Notes under the pieces: model-generated
Seen by the model: only the letters and a program-made list of their open reading frames with translations
What the model was told of the DNA's origin: nothing
The model's database searches: none
In this document: piece after piece, positions 31,728-41,095 of the stretch
Position numbering within the stretch: position 1 is the stretch's first letter
Layout of the letters: the number at the start of each line of letters is the position of its first letter
From: Xanthocytophaga sp031424975
GTDB taxonomy: Bacteria; Bacteroidota; Bacteroidia; Cytophagales; 172606-1
Length of the DNA: 64,000 nt
Direction: 5' to 3'
NCBI GenBank assembly: GCA_031424975.1
Contig: JANPIL010000141.1
Coordinates: 12,885-76,884, forward strand
Translations under genes and position numbers: made by a program

Positions 31728-33599
31728 TTAAAACTCCCCTCCCTTTTGGGCAGGGGCTGGAAATGGGGCTGTTGGGGGGCTGTTCATCTCAATCCCTATT
31801 TGCTGCATCAGTTTGCTGGCGTTGAAGCTGCGGCACGGGCCGGGCTGCAGTTTGTAGTCAAAAAACAGCCGGTCGTCAATGACTTCACTGTTGAAACTGA
31901 AATTTTCCACCGTATCGGGCAATTCGGCTGCCATTTCGCCGAGTGCCAAATCGTGCGTCGAAATCAGGCCGGAAGCATGGTGGCGGTGCAACTGCCGGAT
32001 CAACGCCTTGGCTCCTTCGTGGCGGTCTTGCGAGTTGGTTCCCTTCAGGATTTCGTCGAGCAGGTAAAAAACCGGCTCACCCGATGGCAGCAGTTCCAGC
32101 AATTGTTTGAGCCGTTGGAGTTCAGCATAGAAAGAAGACACGCTTTCTTCCAGCGAATCCTGGGTGCGCATGGAGGTAAATACTTGAAAAACAGACAATT
32201 GCATTGCCGTGGCGCACACCGGCGCACCAGCCATCGCCAGCACCGCATTGATGCCGACCGTGCGCAGGAACGTACTTTTGCCCGACATATTGGAGCCGGT
32301 AACGATCATGGTTTTGCCGCTGCCCGCCAACGAAAAGTCATTTACGACCCTTTTTCCGGCGATAATCAAAGGATGACCCAAGGTTTGGCCTTCCAAAAAG
32401 ATACTATTTTCGGTAAGTTTGTGAAATGCGTATTCCGGGTTGGCATGGCGGAAACCGGCGAGGCTGTTGAGTGTTTCCATTTCGGCCAATGCGTCGAGCC
32501 AGCGTGGCAGGTCATGTTGGTTGGCAGCGTGCCAACGTTCCAAACGGATGGCCCAAAACAAACTCCAGAGCATGAGTGCATTGGCAAGCGGTCCGAAAAA
32601 AGCATTTCCCGCCGAGAGCAGATTGCCCGAAATGCCCGCCAGCCGCTCAATTTTTGCGGATGCTTTCTGATTGTCGGCCAACAAAGCGGCTTTCAACCGC
32701 ACAAGTTTTTCCGATTGGAACGGGTGGTTTTCCATCCCAACCAGCAAATCGGCGTATTGGCGCAGCGATTTGGCCATTTCATACGCCTGGTCGGTAAGCC
32801 GTTTGATGTGTTTGCCCGCCAAACCCACCAAGCCCAAATTAAGGAAGCCCAACACCAGTGGCACATGGTACGTGACTGATTCTGTGGCATTTGACAGGAA
32901 AATGGCCAGCAGCATTACAAAAGGCAAAACGCGCGAGGCCAGCACCAATAGCCTGCCAAATGCCCCACCCGCCCCCGAAGGAGGAGCAAAAAAGCCCCCT
33001 CTTTCGGAGGGGGTTGGGGGAGGCCTCTCCCCTTTCGGAGTCTGGGGGGCGGCGTGCCTTCCGGTGGCTTGGAACTGCTGCCGCCATTCAAGGTTTCCGC
33101 CCAATTCCGATACGGCGGCTTGGCGTTCAAGGATTTCCTTTTTGGCGGCTTGGTTTTGGAGCCAACCGGCCAGAAAATCGCTGCCGATAGCGGTTTGCGT
33201 GCGGTTTAGCAACACAAACAATGAATGCAGCCCGAAGATGTCCAAATCGCCGGTGTACGGATGTTGCGGGTTCTGGTAGTGCTGCCCGGTATTTTCAGGT
33301 TTGAATTTGCCTTGCAGGCGCAGGATTTCCTCGTGGTTGATCTGGCTCAAAAACCGGAACTGGTCGCGCCGGTAACCGATGCGGTTGTGCCACTGCATCA
33401 TCGCAAAAAATAGTATCAAAAAAAAGAGCGCAACCCCCGTGGCAAGCCCGGCGTTTTCGGTGCTGCGGTAGGCCAGCCACGCACCGCCAATGCCCGCCAA
33501 AAACACGGCCAGCCTCAGCCACGACACGCTGCCGAACTTCTGCTGCCACTTGGCGGCCTCATCATTGAAGTGTTGCTTGCGCTGATGGTAAATTTCCAT
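31728..33599 (-). CDS. MutS-like ATPase with membrane-spanning N-terminus
   Basis: The 623-residue protein has two hydrophobic segments near the N-terminus (about residues 28-45 and 50-68) and further ones near residues 240-275. Its C-terminal MutS ATPase domain shows Walker A GSNMSGKST near residue 440 and Walker B YLLDEILKGTNS near residue 520. It lacks the mismatch-recognition domain of MutS1, so a role in mismatch repair is unlikely; the family is common in Bacteroidota and uncharacterised. Oddly, a proline-rich linker (about residues 185-213) is encoded by a C-rich inverted repeat, and two 29-bp repeats (32382 and 33407) are translated in the protein. The start at 33599 gives MEIYHQRKQHFNDEA. 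Confidence 0.88.
   Translation of the reverse strand: MEIYHQRKQHFNDEAAKWQQKFGSVSWLRLAVFLAGIGGAWLAYRSTENAGLATGVALFFLILFFAMMQWHNRIGYRRDQFRFLSQINHEEILRLQGKFKPENTGQHYQNPQHPYTGDLDIFGLHSLFVLLNRTQTAIGSDFLAGWLQNQAAKKEILERQAAVSELGGNLEWRQQFQATGRHAAPQTPKGERPPPTPSERGGFFAPPSGAGGAFGRLLVLASRVLPFVMLLAIFLSNATESVTYHVPLVLGFLNLGLVGLAGKHIKRLTDQAYEMAKSLRQYADLLVGMENHPFQSEKLVRLKAALLADNQKASAKIERLAGISGNLLSAGNAFFGPLANALMLWSLFWAIRLERWHAANQHDLPRWLDALAEMETLNSLAGFRHANPEYAFHKLTENSIFLEGQTLGHPLIIAGKRVVNDFSLAGSGKTMIVTGSNMSGKSTFLRTVGINAVLAMAGAPVCATAMQLSVFQVFTSMRTQDSLEESVSSFYAELQRLKQLLELLPSGEPVFYLLDEILKGTNSQDRHEGAKALIRQLHRHHASGLISTHDLALGEMAAELPDTVENFSFNSEVIDDRLFFDYKLQPGPCRSFNASKLMQQIGIEMNSPPTAPFPAPAQKGGEF
32382..32410 (-). repeat. 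29-bp bipartite repeat, copy 25 (in gene)
   Basis: Both halves are exact. It is translated as NSIFLEGQTL, just before the conserved GHPL of the MutS-like protein. Confidence 0.9.
32995..33013. repeat. C-rich inverted repeat inside the MutS-like gene
   Basis: CCCCCTC-TTTCG-GAGGGGG lies in the coding frame and is part of a longer C-rich stretch (about 32965-33060) that reads as a proline/glycine linker. Confidence 0.65.
33407..33435 (+). repeat. 29-bp bipartite repeat, copy 26 (in gene, degenerate)
   Basis: The first half is exact; the second half is GCAACC. It is read in the opposite sense within the second membrane helix (LILFFA). Confidence 0.55.
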
Positions 33600-33655
33600 G
33601 TCTGTGTAAATGTTTGGGCCAAAGGTATGGAAATTCAGGGTGTGGCACAGGCAAA

Positions 33656-33690
33656 ACACAAAAGCGCAGCTTGTGGCCGCGCTTTTGTGT
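33656..33690. terminator. Bidirectional hairpin after the TonB receptor
   Basis: ACACAAAAGCGC and GCGCTTTTGTGT pair perfectly with A- and T-rich flanks. It lies 43 bp after the receptor stop, with repeat copy 27 between. Confidence 0.75.
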
Positions 33691-33694
33691 TTTT

Positions 33695-33723
33695 GAAATA
33701 GTATGTTTCCAAAAGCCCAAACC
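33695..33723 (+). repeat. 29-bp bipartite repeat, copy 27
   Basis: The halves read GAAATAGTAT and CAAACC. It lies between the receptor stop and its terminator. Confidence 0.8.
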
Positions 33724-33732
33724 TGCTTCGAC

Positions 33733-36603
33733 TTACAGCGTGAAGCCGAGTTTGGCAAACACAAACCGTCCGTTGAAGCCGAACTGAGTCACGGCGCGGC
33801 TGTACAGGAAACGCCCGTTTGAAGTATTGTCGCGGCCGGCGGTATAGTTGGCCGCCGGGTCGCCGGTGAAGTTGTCTTCGCGGTTGCGCGGGTCAATGTA
33901 CATACGGTCGGGATAGACATCAAACAGGTTGTTGGCTCCCACGGTGGCCGTCAGCATCTTGTTGATTTTGTAACTGACCGTCAAATCCGTTATCCATTTG
34001 GCCGAAAAAGTCTGATCCATTTCCAAAGGCAGATTGTTGGCCGCAATGGTGGGATCCACTTGGTTCTTGAATGTCACCTCGCCAAAGCGCACCGTACGTG
34101 CCGAAATGTTCCATTTTTCACTGTCAAACGTCGCACTCAGGTTTATTTTGCTGCGCGGCACCGCCGATTCGTAACGCGAACGCTCAAGCCGGTCGAACAG
34201 ACGGGCTTTCAGCGATGGGTCGCCTTCAATGATGCCGGAACCTTGTACGCTGGTTACTTCCGTCCGGTTGAAGTTGGCGGCTGCCGACAACACAAGGCTT
34301 TGGCGTTTGGCGGTGTTGATGTTAATCCGGTCGGAAAGCACCACATCCAAACCACGCGTGGTGGTATTGATGGCATTGGTGAAAAACTGGACGCTATTGA
34401 TTTGGGCATTGGGGTCAACGGTATTCAGGATTTTATTCACTAAGCCGTTTGGATTAAGCACACCGGCAGTACGTTCGCGCACATACTGGCTTGAGAACAC
34501 GATCCGGTCTTTGATGTCTATTTGATAAGCATCCACGGTGAAGGTGAACGTGCTCACTTTGCCAGTCAGACCCAAACTGTACGAATTAGAAATTTCCGGC
34601 TTGAGCGACCCCACACCAAACTGCCGTACCACCGAATTATCGTTGTTCACGGTCAGCACTTGCGTGGGCACACTGTTGACAAACTGGGTGCTTTCGTTGT
34701 TGAAATACCGTTGGTGCAATGATGGCGCGCGGAAGCCGGTGGCAACGGCACCACGAATGGCAAAGTCATTGATAATCTTGTAACGCGCCGTAGCCTTGTA
34801 CGAGAGGTTGTTGCCAAAATCGCTGTAGTTTTCAAAGCGTCCCGCCATATCCACAAGCAGTTTCGGCCCGAATTCCGCTTCAAAATCGGCATACACGGCT
34901 TTGTTATTGCGCGACTTGTTCAAGGCATTGGCAGGCTTGAAACCCGGAAACACTTGCGCACCGGCGGCTTTGGTTCCATCGAAATTTTGTCCGTCCGGGA
35001 AACCTCGCGACCAAGAGCGTTCCTCACCGGCTTTAATCTGATAGTTGTCCGAGCGGTACTCGCCACCAAAGGCCACGTTGAGCGAACTGAGTATGTTATC
35101 AAATTCAAGGCGGCGCGAAAAGTCAAGGTTCACCGTATTCTGCCGGAACTGCAGTGTGCCAGCGTAGAATTCGGTTTTGTTATCGGCCAAGTTGCTGATG
35201 GAAGCATTCAGTGTGTTGGTGATGTCGTAACGGATGGAGTTGATGCCCCAAGTATTGCTCAGGTCGTAATTCCATTTGCCCAGATTTCCCCGCAAACCCG
35301 TAATGGCCGAGTAGTCTTTGATAACGGTATTGATCAACGGCAGGAAACCGTTGGGATAGATGCGCAAATCTATCTGGGCGGCCTGTTGTGGAATACGGTA
35401 GAAACCAGCCGCTTCGCCCGTCCGGTAACCGCCACCGGCGGTCACATAAAGTTCGGCGGCGGGAGCCAGCTTGTAGCCGAAGTTAAGGAATCCACCCAAG
35501 TTGCGCGTGGATGAGTTACCGACGCGCATATTGTTGCGATCCAAGCCGCCAGCCGCCGCTTTGGCATCGTCGGCAACTTTCAGAGTTCTGTAACGGGTTT
35601 GGAAATCGGCATCCGCCTCCCCGGCTCCGCGTGAGGGAAGGTTAGTGTACAGTAGTGGCCGCGTATCCAAGCCTCCCCGGTTGGTTTCGCCCCGGCCCAG
35701 AGATTGTCCCGAAAAATTGACATAGCCTTTTTCGCCCAAGGCCCAGCCCTTGCTCAAATCCACTTGCAGGGTTTTGCCATCGTTGAAGTTACGGCCCAGG
35801 GCACTGGAAAGGCTTTGTCCGTAAAGGGCGGTTACCGTCCAGGGGGTTTCCTTTTTAAGGACAAGGTTTATCACACCCGCAATCGCATCCGATCCGTATT
35901 GGGCGGCCGCACCATCGCGCAGCACTTCAATGCGTTCAATAGCAGCGGCGGGAATCGCGTTCATGTCCGTGCCCACTGTACCGCGCCCGAATGTTCCGTT
36001 GATGTTGAGCAATGCCGTCGTGTGGCGGCGTTTGCCGTTTACCAGCACCAGCACTTGGTCGGGCCCAAGGCCGCGCAACGAAGCCGGGTCGATGTGATCG
36101 GTACCGTCGGCCACGGTTTGGCGGTTAGAACTGAACGAGGGCGCAATGAAATTCAATATCTGCGTCACATCGGTTTGGGCATAAGCCTTGATTTCCTTGG
36201 CTCCAATCACGTCCACAGGCACGGGTGTTTCGATATTGGTACGCGCCACATTGGAGCGCGTACCTACCACCACGATTTCCTGCAACGTGGACGAGGCATC
36301 GCGCAGGGTCACATCTTGGGCTGCAAAATCAGTTCCCTGCACGGTTACGGCGGCAGTGCGGGTTTCATAACCTATCGAACTGATTTTCAGGCGGTAAGTG
36401 CCGGGTTCAATGCGCAATGTGTAGGCTCCATTGGCATCGGTAATCACTCCGGTTGTCCGCCCTTCAATGGTAACCGCTGCACCGGGAACTCCAGTGCCGG
36501 TGGTATCGCGGACAGTTCCCTTGATGCCTTGCGCAAAAGTGGCAAGTGAGATCATTGACAGGGCAATGACCATTGAGAATTTAGTAAGTTTCTTACTGCT
36601 CAT
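33733..36603 (-). CDS. TonB-dependent receptor
   Basis: The 956-residue outer membrane receptor has a signal peptide (about residues 1-24, ending TFAQ). A carboxypeptidase-like regulatory domain follows (GIKGTVRDTTGTGVPGAAVT), then a plug with a TonB-box-type region and GLGPDQVLVLVNGKRRH near residue 180, then the beta-barrel ending in GRFVFAKLGFTL. Receptors of this type import ligands such as siderophores, vitamins or oligosaccharides; no SusD partner or ligand clue is nearby. The start at 36603 (MSSKKLTK) begins the signal peptide. Confidence 0.9.
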   Translation of the reverse strand: MSSKKLTKFSMVIALSMISLATFAQGIKGTVRDTTGTGVPGAAVTIEGRTTGVITDANGAYTLRIEPGTYRLKISSIGYETRTAAVTVQGTDFAAQDVTLRDASSTLQEIVVVGTRSNVARTNIETPVPVDVIGAKEIKAYAQTDVTQILNFIAPSFSSNRQTVADGTDHIDPASLRGLGPDQVLVLVNGKRRHTTALLNINGTFGRGTVGTDMNAIPAAAIERIEVLRDGAAAQYGSDAIAGVINLVLKKETPWTVTALYGQSLSSALGRNFNDGKTLQVDLSKGWALGEKGYVNFSGQSLGRGETNRGGLDTRPLLYTNLPSRGAGEADADFQTRYRTLKVADDAKAAAGGLDRNNMRVGNSSTRNLGGFLNFGYKLAPAAELYVTAGGGYRTGEAAGFYRIPQQAAQIDLRIYPNGFLPLINTVIKDYSAITGLRGNLGKWNYDLSNTWGINSIRYDITNTLNASISNLADNKTEFYAGTLQFRQNTVNLDFSRRLEFDNILSSLNVAFGGEYRSDNYQIKAGEERSWSRGFPDGQNFDGTKAAGAQVFPGFKPANALNKSRNNKAVYADFEAEFGPKLLVDMAGRFENYSDFGNNLSYKATARYKIINDFAIRGAVATGFRAPSLHQRYFNNESTQFVNSVPTQVLTVNNDNSVVRQFGVGSLKPEISNSYSLGLTGKVSTFTFTVDAYQIDIKDRIVFSSQYVRERTAGVLNPNGLVNKILNTVDPNAQINSVQFFTNAINTTTRGLDVVLSDRININTAKRQSLVLSAAANFNRTEVTSVQGSGIIEGDPSLKARLFDRLERSRYESAVPRSKINLSATFDSEKWNISARTVRFGEVTFKNQVDPTIAANNLPLEMDQTFSAKWITDLTVSYKINKMLTATVGANNLFDVYPDRMYIDPRNREDNFTGDPAANYTAGRDNTSNGRFLYSRAVTQFGFNGRFVFAKLGFTL

Positions 36604-36803
36604 ATTTGGTGGTTTTTTGGTAAACGATTGCTGAAAATGCTCACAGTGTTGCGATTGCAATTAAGATTAGCTGGAAATTCGATGAAAAAATCGCCTGTAT
36701 TTTGTGTTTTAAAAATCTACTGGCGTTGGGCAAAGACAGGAAGGAACATTCATAACCGGTCAGGCTCACAAATGTTTGAGTGTTGGCAGGAAATACTGTG
36801 GGA

Positions 36804-36832
36804 GGTTTCGCATTTTTAAAAGATACTATTTT
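36804..36832 (-). repeat. 29-bp bipartite repeat, copy 28
   Basis: The first half is exact; the second half is GAAACC. It lies 42 nt after the carA stop in minus-strand sense. Confidence 0.8.
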
Positions 36833-36874
36833 CCAGCCTTCAATGCGGTGTTCCGTACTAAACCGCCAGCCGGA

Positions 36875-37975
36875 TTAATTTCGCATCAAGTCAATGAATT
36901 CATCAAAAAGATAACGCGAGTCGTGCGGCCCTGGCGATGCTTCGGGGTGGTATTGCACTGAAAAAGCCGGCTTATCTTTGCGCCGGATGCCTTCAATGGT
37001 GTCATCGTTCAGGTTCAGGTGCGTAATTTCAACATTAGCAAAATCGCGTACCACGTCGCCCCGTACGGCAAAACCGTGGTTTTGCGAGGTAATCTCGCCT
37101 TTGCCGGTAATCAGGTTTTTGACCGGATGGTTCAGCCCCCGGTGTCCGTGATGCATTTTATAGGTATCAATTCCACTGGACAAAGCCAATATCTGATGTC
37201 CCAGACAAATGCCGAACATAGGTTTTTCGGCATCCAGAATTTGCTTGACCGTATTTATCGCGTAAGGCATTGCCGCCGGATCACCGGGACCGTTGGAGAT
37301 GAAATATCCGTCTGGATTCCAAGCCTGCATCTCTTCAAAAGATGTTTTGGCGGGAAACACGCGGCAGTAACTGCCACGATTGGCCAGGTTACCCACAATA
37401 CTTCTTTTAATACCCAAATCCAGAACCGCAACTTTCCATCGGGAATTCTCATCTCCCACAAAAAACGGCTGTTTTGTACTTACTTGCGAAGACAATTCAA
37501 GTCCGGCCATATCCGGCACTTCCATTAATTTTTGCCGCAGAACCTGCACATCCGGTATTTCCGAAGATATAATGGCATTCATCGCACCACGGCTGCGAAT
37601 GTGCCGGACTATTTCCCGCGTATCCACCCCATAAATACCCACAATGCCAGCCTTCTCAAAATAGGCTTGTAGAGAAGCATCCGCCATATCGCGCGAGTGG
37701 ATTGCCGAAAACGCACTGCATACCATCCCGCTTATTTTCACCGAACCGGATTCCTGTTCGGTGTCTATCGTTCCATAGTTGCCAATATGCGATACTGTAT
37801 TGATTACGATTTGCCCGAAATAAGAGGGGTCAGTGTAGATTTCCTGATAGCCGGTCATGCCGGTATTAAAGCAAACCTCGCCGGCTGTTGTCCCGGTTTT
37901 TCCCAGTGCATACCCACGGTAAATCGTACCATCCTGCAATAAAAGCACAGCTTCGGTGCGTGTTGGATATCTCAT
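36875..37975 (-). CDS. carA: Carbamoyl phosphate synthase small subunit
   Basis: The 366-residue glutaminase subunit supplies ammonia to CarB for carbamoyl phosphate, feeding arginine and pyrimidine synthesis. The N-terminal domain shows TAGEVCFNTGMTGYQEI, and the class I amidotransferase domain has the nucleophile cysteine in PMFGICLGHQIL near residue 257 and the histidine in QYHPEASPGPHDS. It lies downstream of rplQ on the same strand, a common Bacteroidota arrangement, but a terminator separates them, so it has its own promoter. carB is not in the window. Confidence 0.96.
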   Translation of the reverse strand: MRYPTRTEAVLLLQDGTIYRGYALGKTGTTAGEVCFNTGMTGYQEIYTDPSYFGQIVINTVSHIGNYGTIDTEQESGSVKISGMVCSAFSAIHSRDMADASLQAYFEKAGIVGIYGVDTREIVRHIRSRGAMNAIISSEIPDVQVLRQKLMEVPDMAGLELSSQVSTKQPFFVGDENSRWKVAVLDLGIKRSIVGNLANRGSYCRVFPAKTSFEEMQAWNPDGYFISNGPGDPAAMPYAINTVKQILDAEKPMFGICLGHQILALSSGIDTYKMHHGHRGLNHPVKNLITGKGEITSQNHGFAVRGDVVRDFANVEITHLNLNDDTIEGIRRKDKPAFSVQYHPEASPGPHDSRYLFDEFIDLMRN

Positions 37976-37986
37976 GGTAAGTCGGA

Positions 37987-38015
37987 GGTTTACGGATTTG
38001 AAAACATATTATTTT
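37987..38015 (-). repeat. 29-bp bipartite repeat, copy 29 (degenerate, upstream of carA)
   Basis: The halves read AAAATAATAT and TAAACC. On the minus strand TATGTTTT in it lies 20 nt after a TTG (38027-38029 region), so this copy may carry the carA promoter -7 element. Confidence 0.6.
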
Positions 38016-38082
38016 GACAGGCTGTAATCAACAATTTAATTTGTCATTTATTGTCCATCACAAACATAAAAATTAACAGGGC

Positions 38083-38122
38083 ATAAAAAAAGGATTGGAG
38101 ACAAACTCCAATCCTTTTTCCT
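38083..38122. terminator. Terminator of the ribosomal superoperon
   Basis: AAGGATTGGAG and CTCCAATCCTT pair around ACAAA, with an A-run on one side and a T-run on the other, 20 bp after the rplQ stop. Confidence 0.9.
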
Positions 38123-38139
38123 ATTCAATGAATGCGGCA

Positions 38140-38706
38140 TTATTCCTTGCTTTGAGTTTCCTCCGAAGAAGAATCATCCGCATCTGTATCCTGTGCCGAC
38201 TGCTCACTTGCTGGTGCTTCCGTTTCTATAACGGAAGTTGCTTGTACCTCCGCCACATCAGACTCGGAACCCTCCGCCTTTGATTTGCCTCCCCGACGGC
38301 TACGACGCGTCTTTGTCTTCACCTCAGATGCTGCTTTCAGCATTGTTTCGTTGTAATCAACCAATTCAATCAAGCACATATCTGCATTATCACCCGGACG
38401 GTTGCCCAACTTGATTATACGAGTGTACCCACCTGGACGGTCACCAACTCTTTCGGCAATGTCACCAAACAGTGTCTTAATAGATTCTTTGTTTTGCAAA
38501 TACGAAAAAACCGTCCGACGAGAGTGTGTCGTGTCATTTTTGGACTTTGTTATTAAAGGCTCCACATATTTGCGCAGTTCTTTTGCCTTCGCCAACGTTG
38601 TCTCAATTCTCTTGTGCTCAATCAAAGAGGACGCCATATTAGACAATAATGCCTGACGGTGGCTGGATGTCCTTCCTAAATGGTTGTGTGTTTTTCCGTG
38701 TCTCAT
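38140..38706 (-). CDS. rplQ: 50S ribosomal protein L17 with long acidic tail
   Basis: L17 is recognised by MRHGKTHNHLGRTSSHRQAL and the following EHKRIETTLAKAKELRKYVE. The core is about 120 residues; the 188-residue product carries a C-terminal extension from about residue 125, first basic (KTKTRRSRRGGKSK) and then rich in E, D and S. Such tails occur in Bacteroidota L17. It is the last gene of the superoperon, directly after rpoA, followed by a strong terminator. Confidence 0.97.
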   Translation of the reverse strand: MRHGKTHNHLGRTSSHRQALLSNMASSLIEHKRIETTLAKAKELRKYVEPLITKSKNDTTHSRRTVFSYLQNKESIKTLFGDIAERVGDRPGGYTRIIKLGNRPGDNADMCLIELVDYNETMLKAASEVKTKTRRSRRGGKSKAEGSESDVAEVQATSVIETEAPASEQSAQDTDADDSSSEETQSKE

Positions 38707-38779
38707 ATTACTAAACTAATAAATTCTATCAATTTACGTCTTTAAACAACATTTTTCATTAAAAATAATGACGGTTTTC

Positions 38780-39769
38780 TCAATCCTCTTCCAACTTGTA
38801 TTTAATCACATCCATACCAAAAGTGAGCCCTTTGTCCGATACCAATTGTTCTAATTCAGTAAGAGATTTTTTTCCAAAATTCCTAAATTTCATCATTTCC
38901 GAGATATCCAACCTTGCCAAATCTCCCAACGTACGGACATCCGCAGACTTAAGACAATTGTACGCACGAACAGACAAATCCAAGTCAGCCAAAGGCGTTT
39001 TCAACAACTTACGCATATGCAGGTATTCTTCGTCCACCGTATTTTCTTCTTCCGGCTTCATAGCCTCGAATGTCATTGTCTGATCAGAGAATAACATAAA
39101 ATGCTGAATAAGAATTTTTGCAGCACCCTTTAATGCGTCTTCCGGATGAACAGACCCATCTGTCTGGATATCAATCAATAGCCGCTCATAATCGGTTTTT
39201 TGTTCGACCCGAGTATTTTCAATGCTATATTTGACGTTTTTAATAGGTGTGAAAATAGCATCCACGGAAATAAAACCAATAGATTGGTCACCTTGCTTAT
39301 TTTCCTCAGCTGGAACGTAGCCGCGTCCTTTTTCAATTACCAACTCAACTTCCAAATTTACGGATTCATCCATATTACAAATCACCAAGTCTGGATTCAG
39401 TATTTGAAATGAAGGAGTGAATTTGGCTATGTCACCAGCAATAAATTTCTTGCTGTTTTTGATGTTTATTAAAATCCGGCCATCAACCGCATCCGAGATT
39501 TTTTTGAACCGAATCATTTTCAAATTCAAAATGATTTCGCTCACATCTTCCACTACTCCTTCTACTGAGGAGAATTCATGCAATACAGTCGGCATTTTAA
39601 CGGCAGTAACAGCATATCCTTCTAATGAAGACAGCAATATCCGACGTAACGCATTGCCAATCGTAACGCCATATCCTTTCTCTAACGGTTTAAATTCAAA
39701 CAAGCCGTGAAAATCGTCCGCTTTCTCCATCACCACCTTATCGGGCATCTGAAAAGTTACTATTGACAT
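38780..39769 (-). CDS. rpoA: RNA polymerase alpha subunit
   Basis: The 329-residue subunit has the assembly domain (GYGVTIGNALRRILLSSLEG near residue 35) and the C-terminal helix-hairpin-helix domain (LDLSVRAYNCLKSADVRTLG near residue 263) that contacts DNA and regulators. The ATG at 39769 (MSIVTFQMPDK) is chosen; an in-frame start 11 codons upstream is less likely. Confidence 0.97.
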   Translation of the reverse strand: MSIVTFQMPDKVVMEKADDFHGLFEFKPLEKGYGVTIGNALRRILLSSLEGYAVTAVKMPTVLHEFSSVEGVVEDVSEIILNLKMIRFKKISDAVDGRILINIKNSKKFIAGDIAKFTPSFQILNPDLVICNMDESVNLEVELVIEKGRGYVPAEENKQGDQSIGFISVDAIFTPIKNVKYSIENTRVEQKTDYERLLIDIQTDGSVHPEDALKGAAKILIQHFMLFSDQTMTFEAMKPEEENTVDEEYLHMRKLLKTPLADLDLSVRAYNCLKSADVRTLGDLARLDISEMMKFRNFGKKSLTELEQLVSDKGLTFGMDVIKYKLEED

Positions 39770-39820
39770 AAATTTAATGTTTTGATTTCTGTTAGAGGAC
39801 AAACTTCACAAACAATTGAA

Positions 39821-40426
39821 TTATTTTGAATACAATTCAACTATGAGTTGCTCCTGAATGTTCTCTGGAATCTGATCTCTATCTGGATAATTGACAAATT
39901 TTCCCGTCATTACTCCTCCATCCCACTCCAACCAATTGAACCTTTTCGCGTTTTTCGCTGACAAACTATTAGTAATTGCCTCGAGTGACTTAGATTTTTC
40001 GCGCACACTTATCACATCACCAGGACGCAATGTATACGAGGGTATGTTAACTATGTCTCCATTCACCAAAATGTGTTTGTGAACAACCAATTGGCGTGCA
40101 GCCCTACGGGTGGGAGCCACACCCAACCTATAAACGGTATTGTCCAGTCTGGCTTCCAAAAGACGAAGCAAGTTCTCTCCAGTGATACCTTGCAAGCGAC
40201 TTGCCTTATCAAAAGTATTCGCAAACTGCCGCTCCAGAACTCCGTATGTGTATTTTGCCTTCTGCTTTTCTTGCAATTGAACCGCGTATTCTGATTGCTT
40301 GCGCTTTCGTCCCCTTCCGTGCTGACCAGGAGGATAATTCTTTTTAGCCAAAGCCTTGTTACCTCCAAGAATAGGCTCTCCAAATTTTCGGGATATTCTT
40401 GCTTTCGGACCTATGTATCTCGCCAT
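39821..40426 (-). CDS. rpsD: 30S ribosomal protein S4
   Basis: This 201-residue protein has the full length of S4, with MARYIGPKARISRKFGEPIL, the S4 RNA-binding domain in RLDNTVYRLGVAPTRRAARQ, and the C-terminal IQEQLIVELYSK. It initiates 16S rRNA assembly. It lies between rpsK and rpoA as in most bacteria. Confidence 0.98.
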   Translation of the reverse strand: MARYIGPKARISRKFGEPILGGNKALAKKNYPPGQHGRGRKRKQSEYAVQLQEKQKAKYTYGVLERQFANTFDKASRLQGITGENLLRLLEARLDNTVYRLGVAPTRRAARQLVVHKHILVNGDIVNIPSYTLRPGDVISVREKSKSLEAITNSLSAKNAKRFNWLEWDGGVMTGKFVNYPDRDQIPENIQEQLIVELYSK

Positions 40427-40563
40427 TTTATCTAATATTCAAAATTTTATTTTATGTCAGTGTTATGACTTTAAACGCCCGGCCTGTACTTTTATCTTAA
40501 GTCGTAATAGAGATTTTGTTTGCCTGTGGCTCACGAAATTTTCCACCTCCGCAAATCATGCTT

Positions 40564-40959
40564 TTATACTCTTCTTCGCTTAGGAGGGCGGCATCCATTG
40601 TGTGGCAATGGAGTAACATCTCTTATAGAGGTTACTTCAATACCTGCATTTTGTATCGTCCTTATAGCAGATTCGCGACCTGCGCCAGGCCCTTTGACAA
40701 GAACCTCGGCCTTACGCATACCCAACTCAAATGCAGTTTGTGCGCAATTAGTAGCTGCCATCTGGGCGGCGTATGGAGTATTTTTCTTCGAGCCTTTAAA
40801 ACCCATTTTTCCGGCAGATGCCCACGAGATTACCTGACCATTAATATTCGTAATTGAAATGATAATATTGTTAAAAGAAGCCCTAATATGGATTTGGCCA
40901 ATAGGCTCCACTACTACTATTCTTTTTTTGGCCTTGTCTTTCCTTTTTGCCTGCGCCAT
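40564..40959 (-). CDS. rpsK: 30S ribosomal protein S11
   Basis: The 131-residue protein matches S11: GQIHIRASFNNIIISITNIN, KNTPYAAQMAA and the C-terminal RDVTPLPHNGCRPPKRRRV. It is part of the platform of the 30S subunit. Confidence 0.98.
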   Translation of the reverse strand: MAQAKRKDKAKKRIVVVEPIGQIHIRASFNNIIISITNINGQVISWASAGKMGFKGSKKNTPYAAQMAATNCAQTAFELGMRKAEVLVKGPGAGRESAIRTIQNAGIEVTSIRDVTPLPHNGCRPPKRRRV

Positions 40960-41095
40960 TGTTAGGTGTTTTTTAATTGATTTGATTTTCTGAGCGGACT
41001 ATTTTGCACGAAAACAATCAGGTGTTTGAAGATTTATCTACCAAAATATAGGGTTACAAAAAAATATTACAATGACAACCAATTTCGTTATCGCG

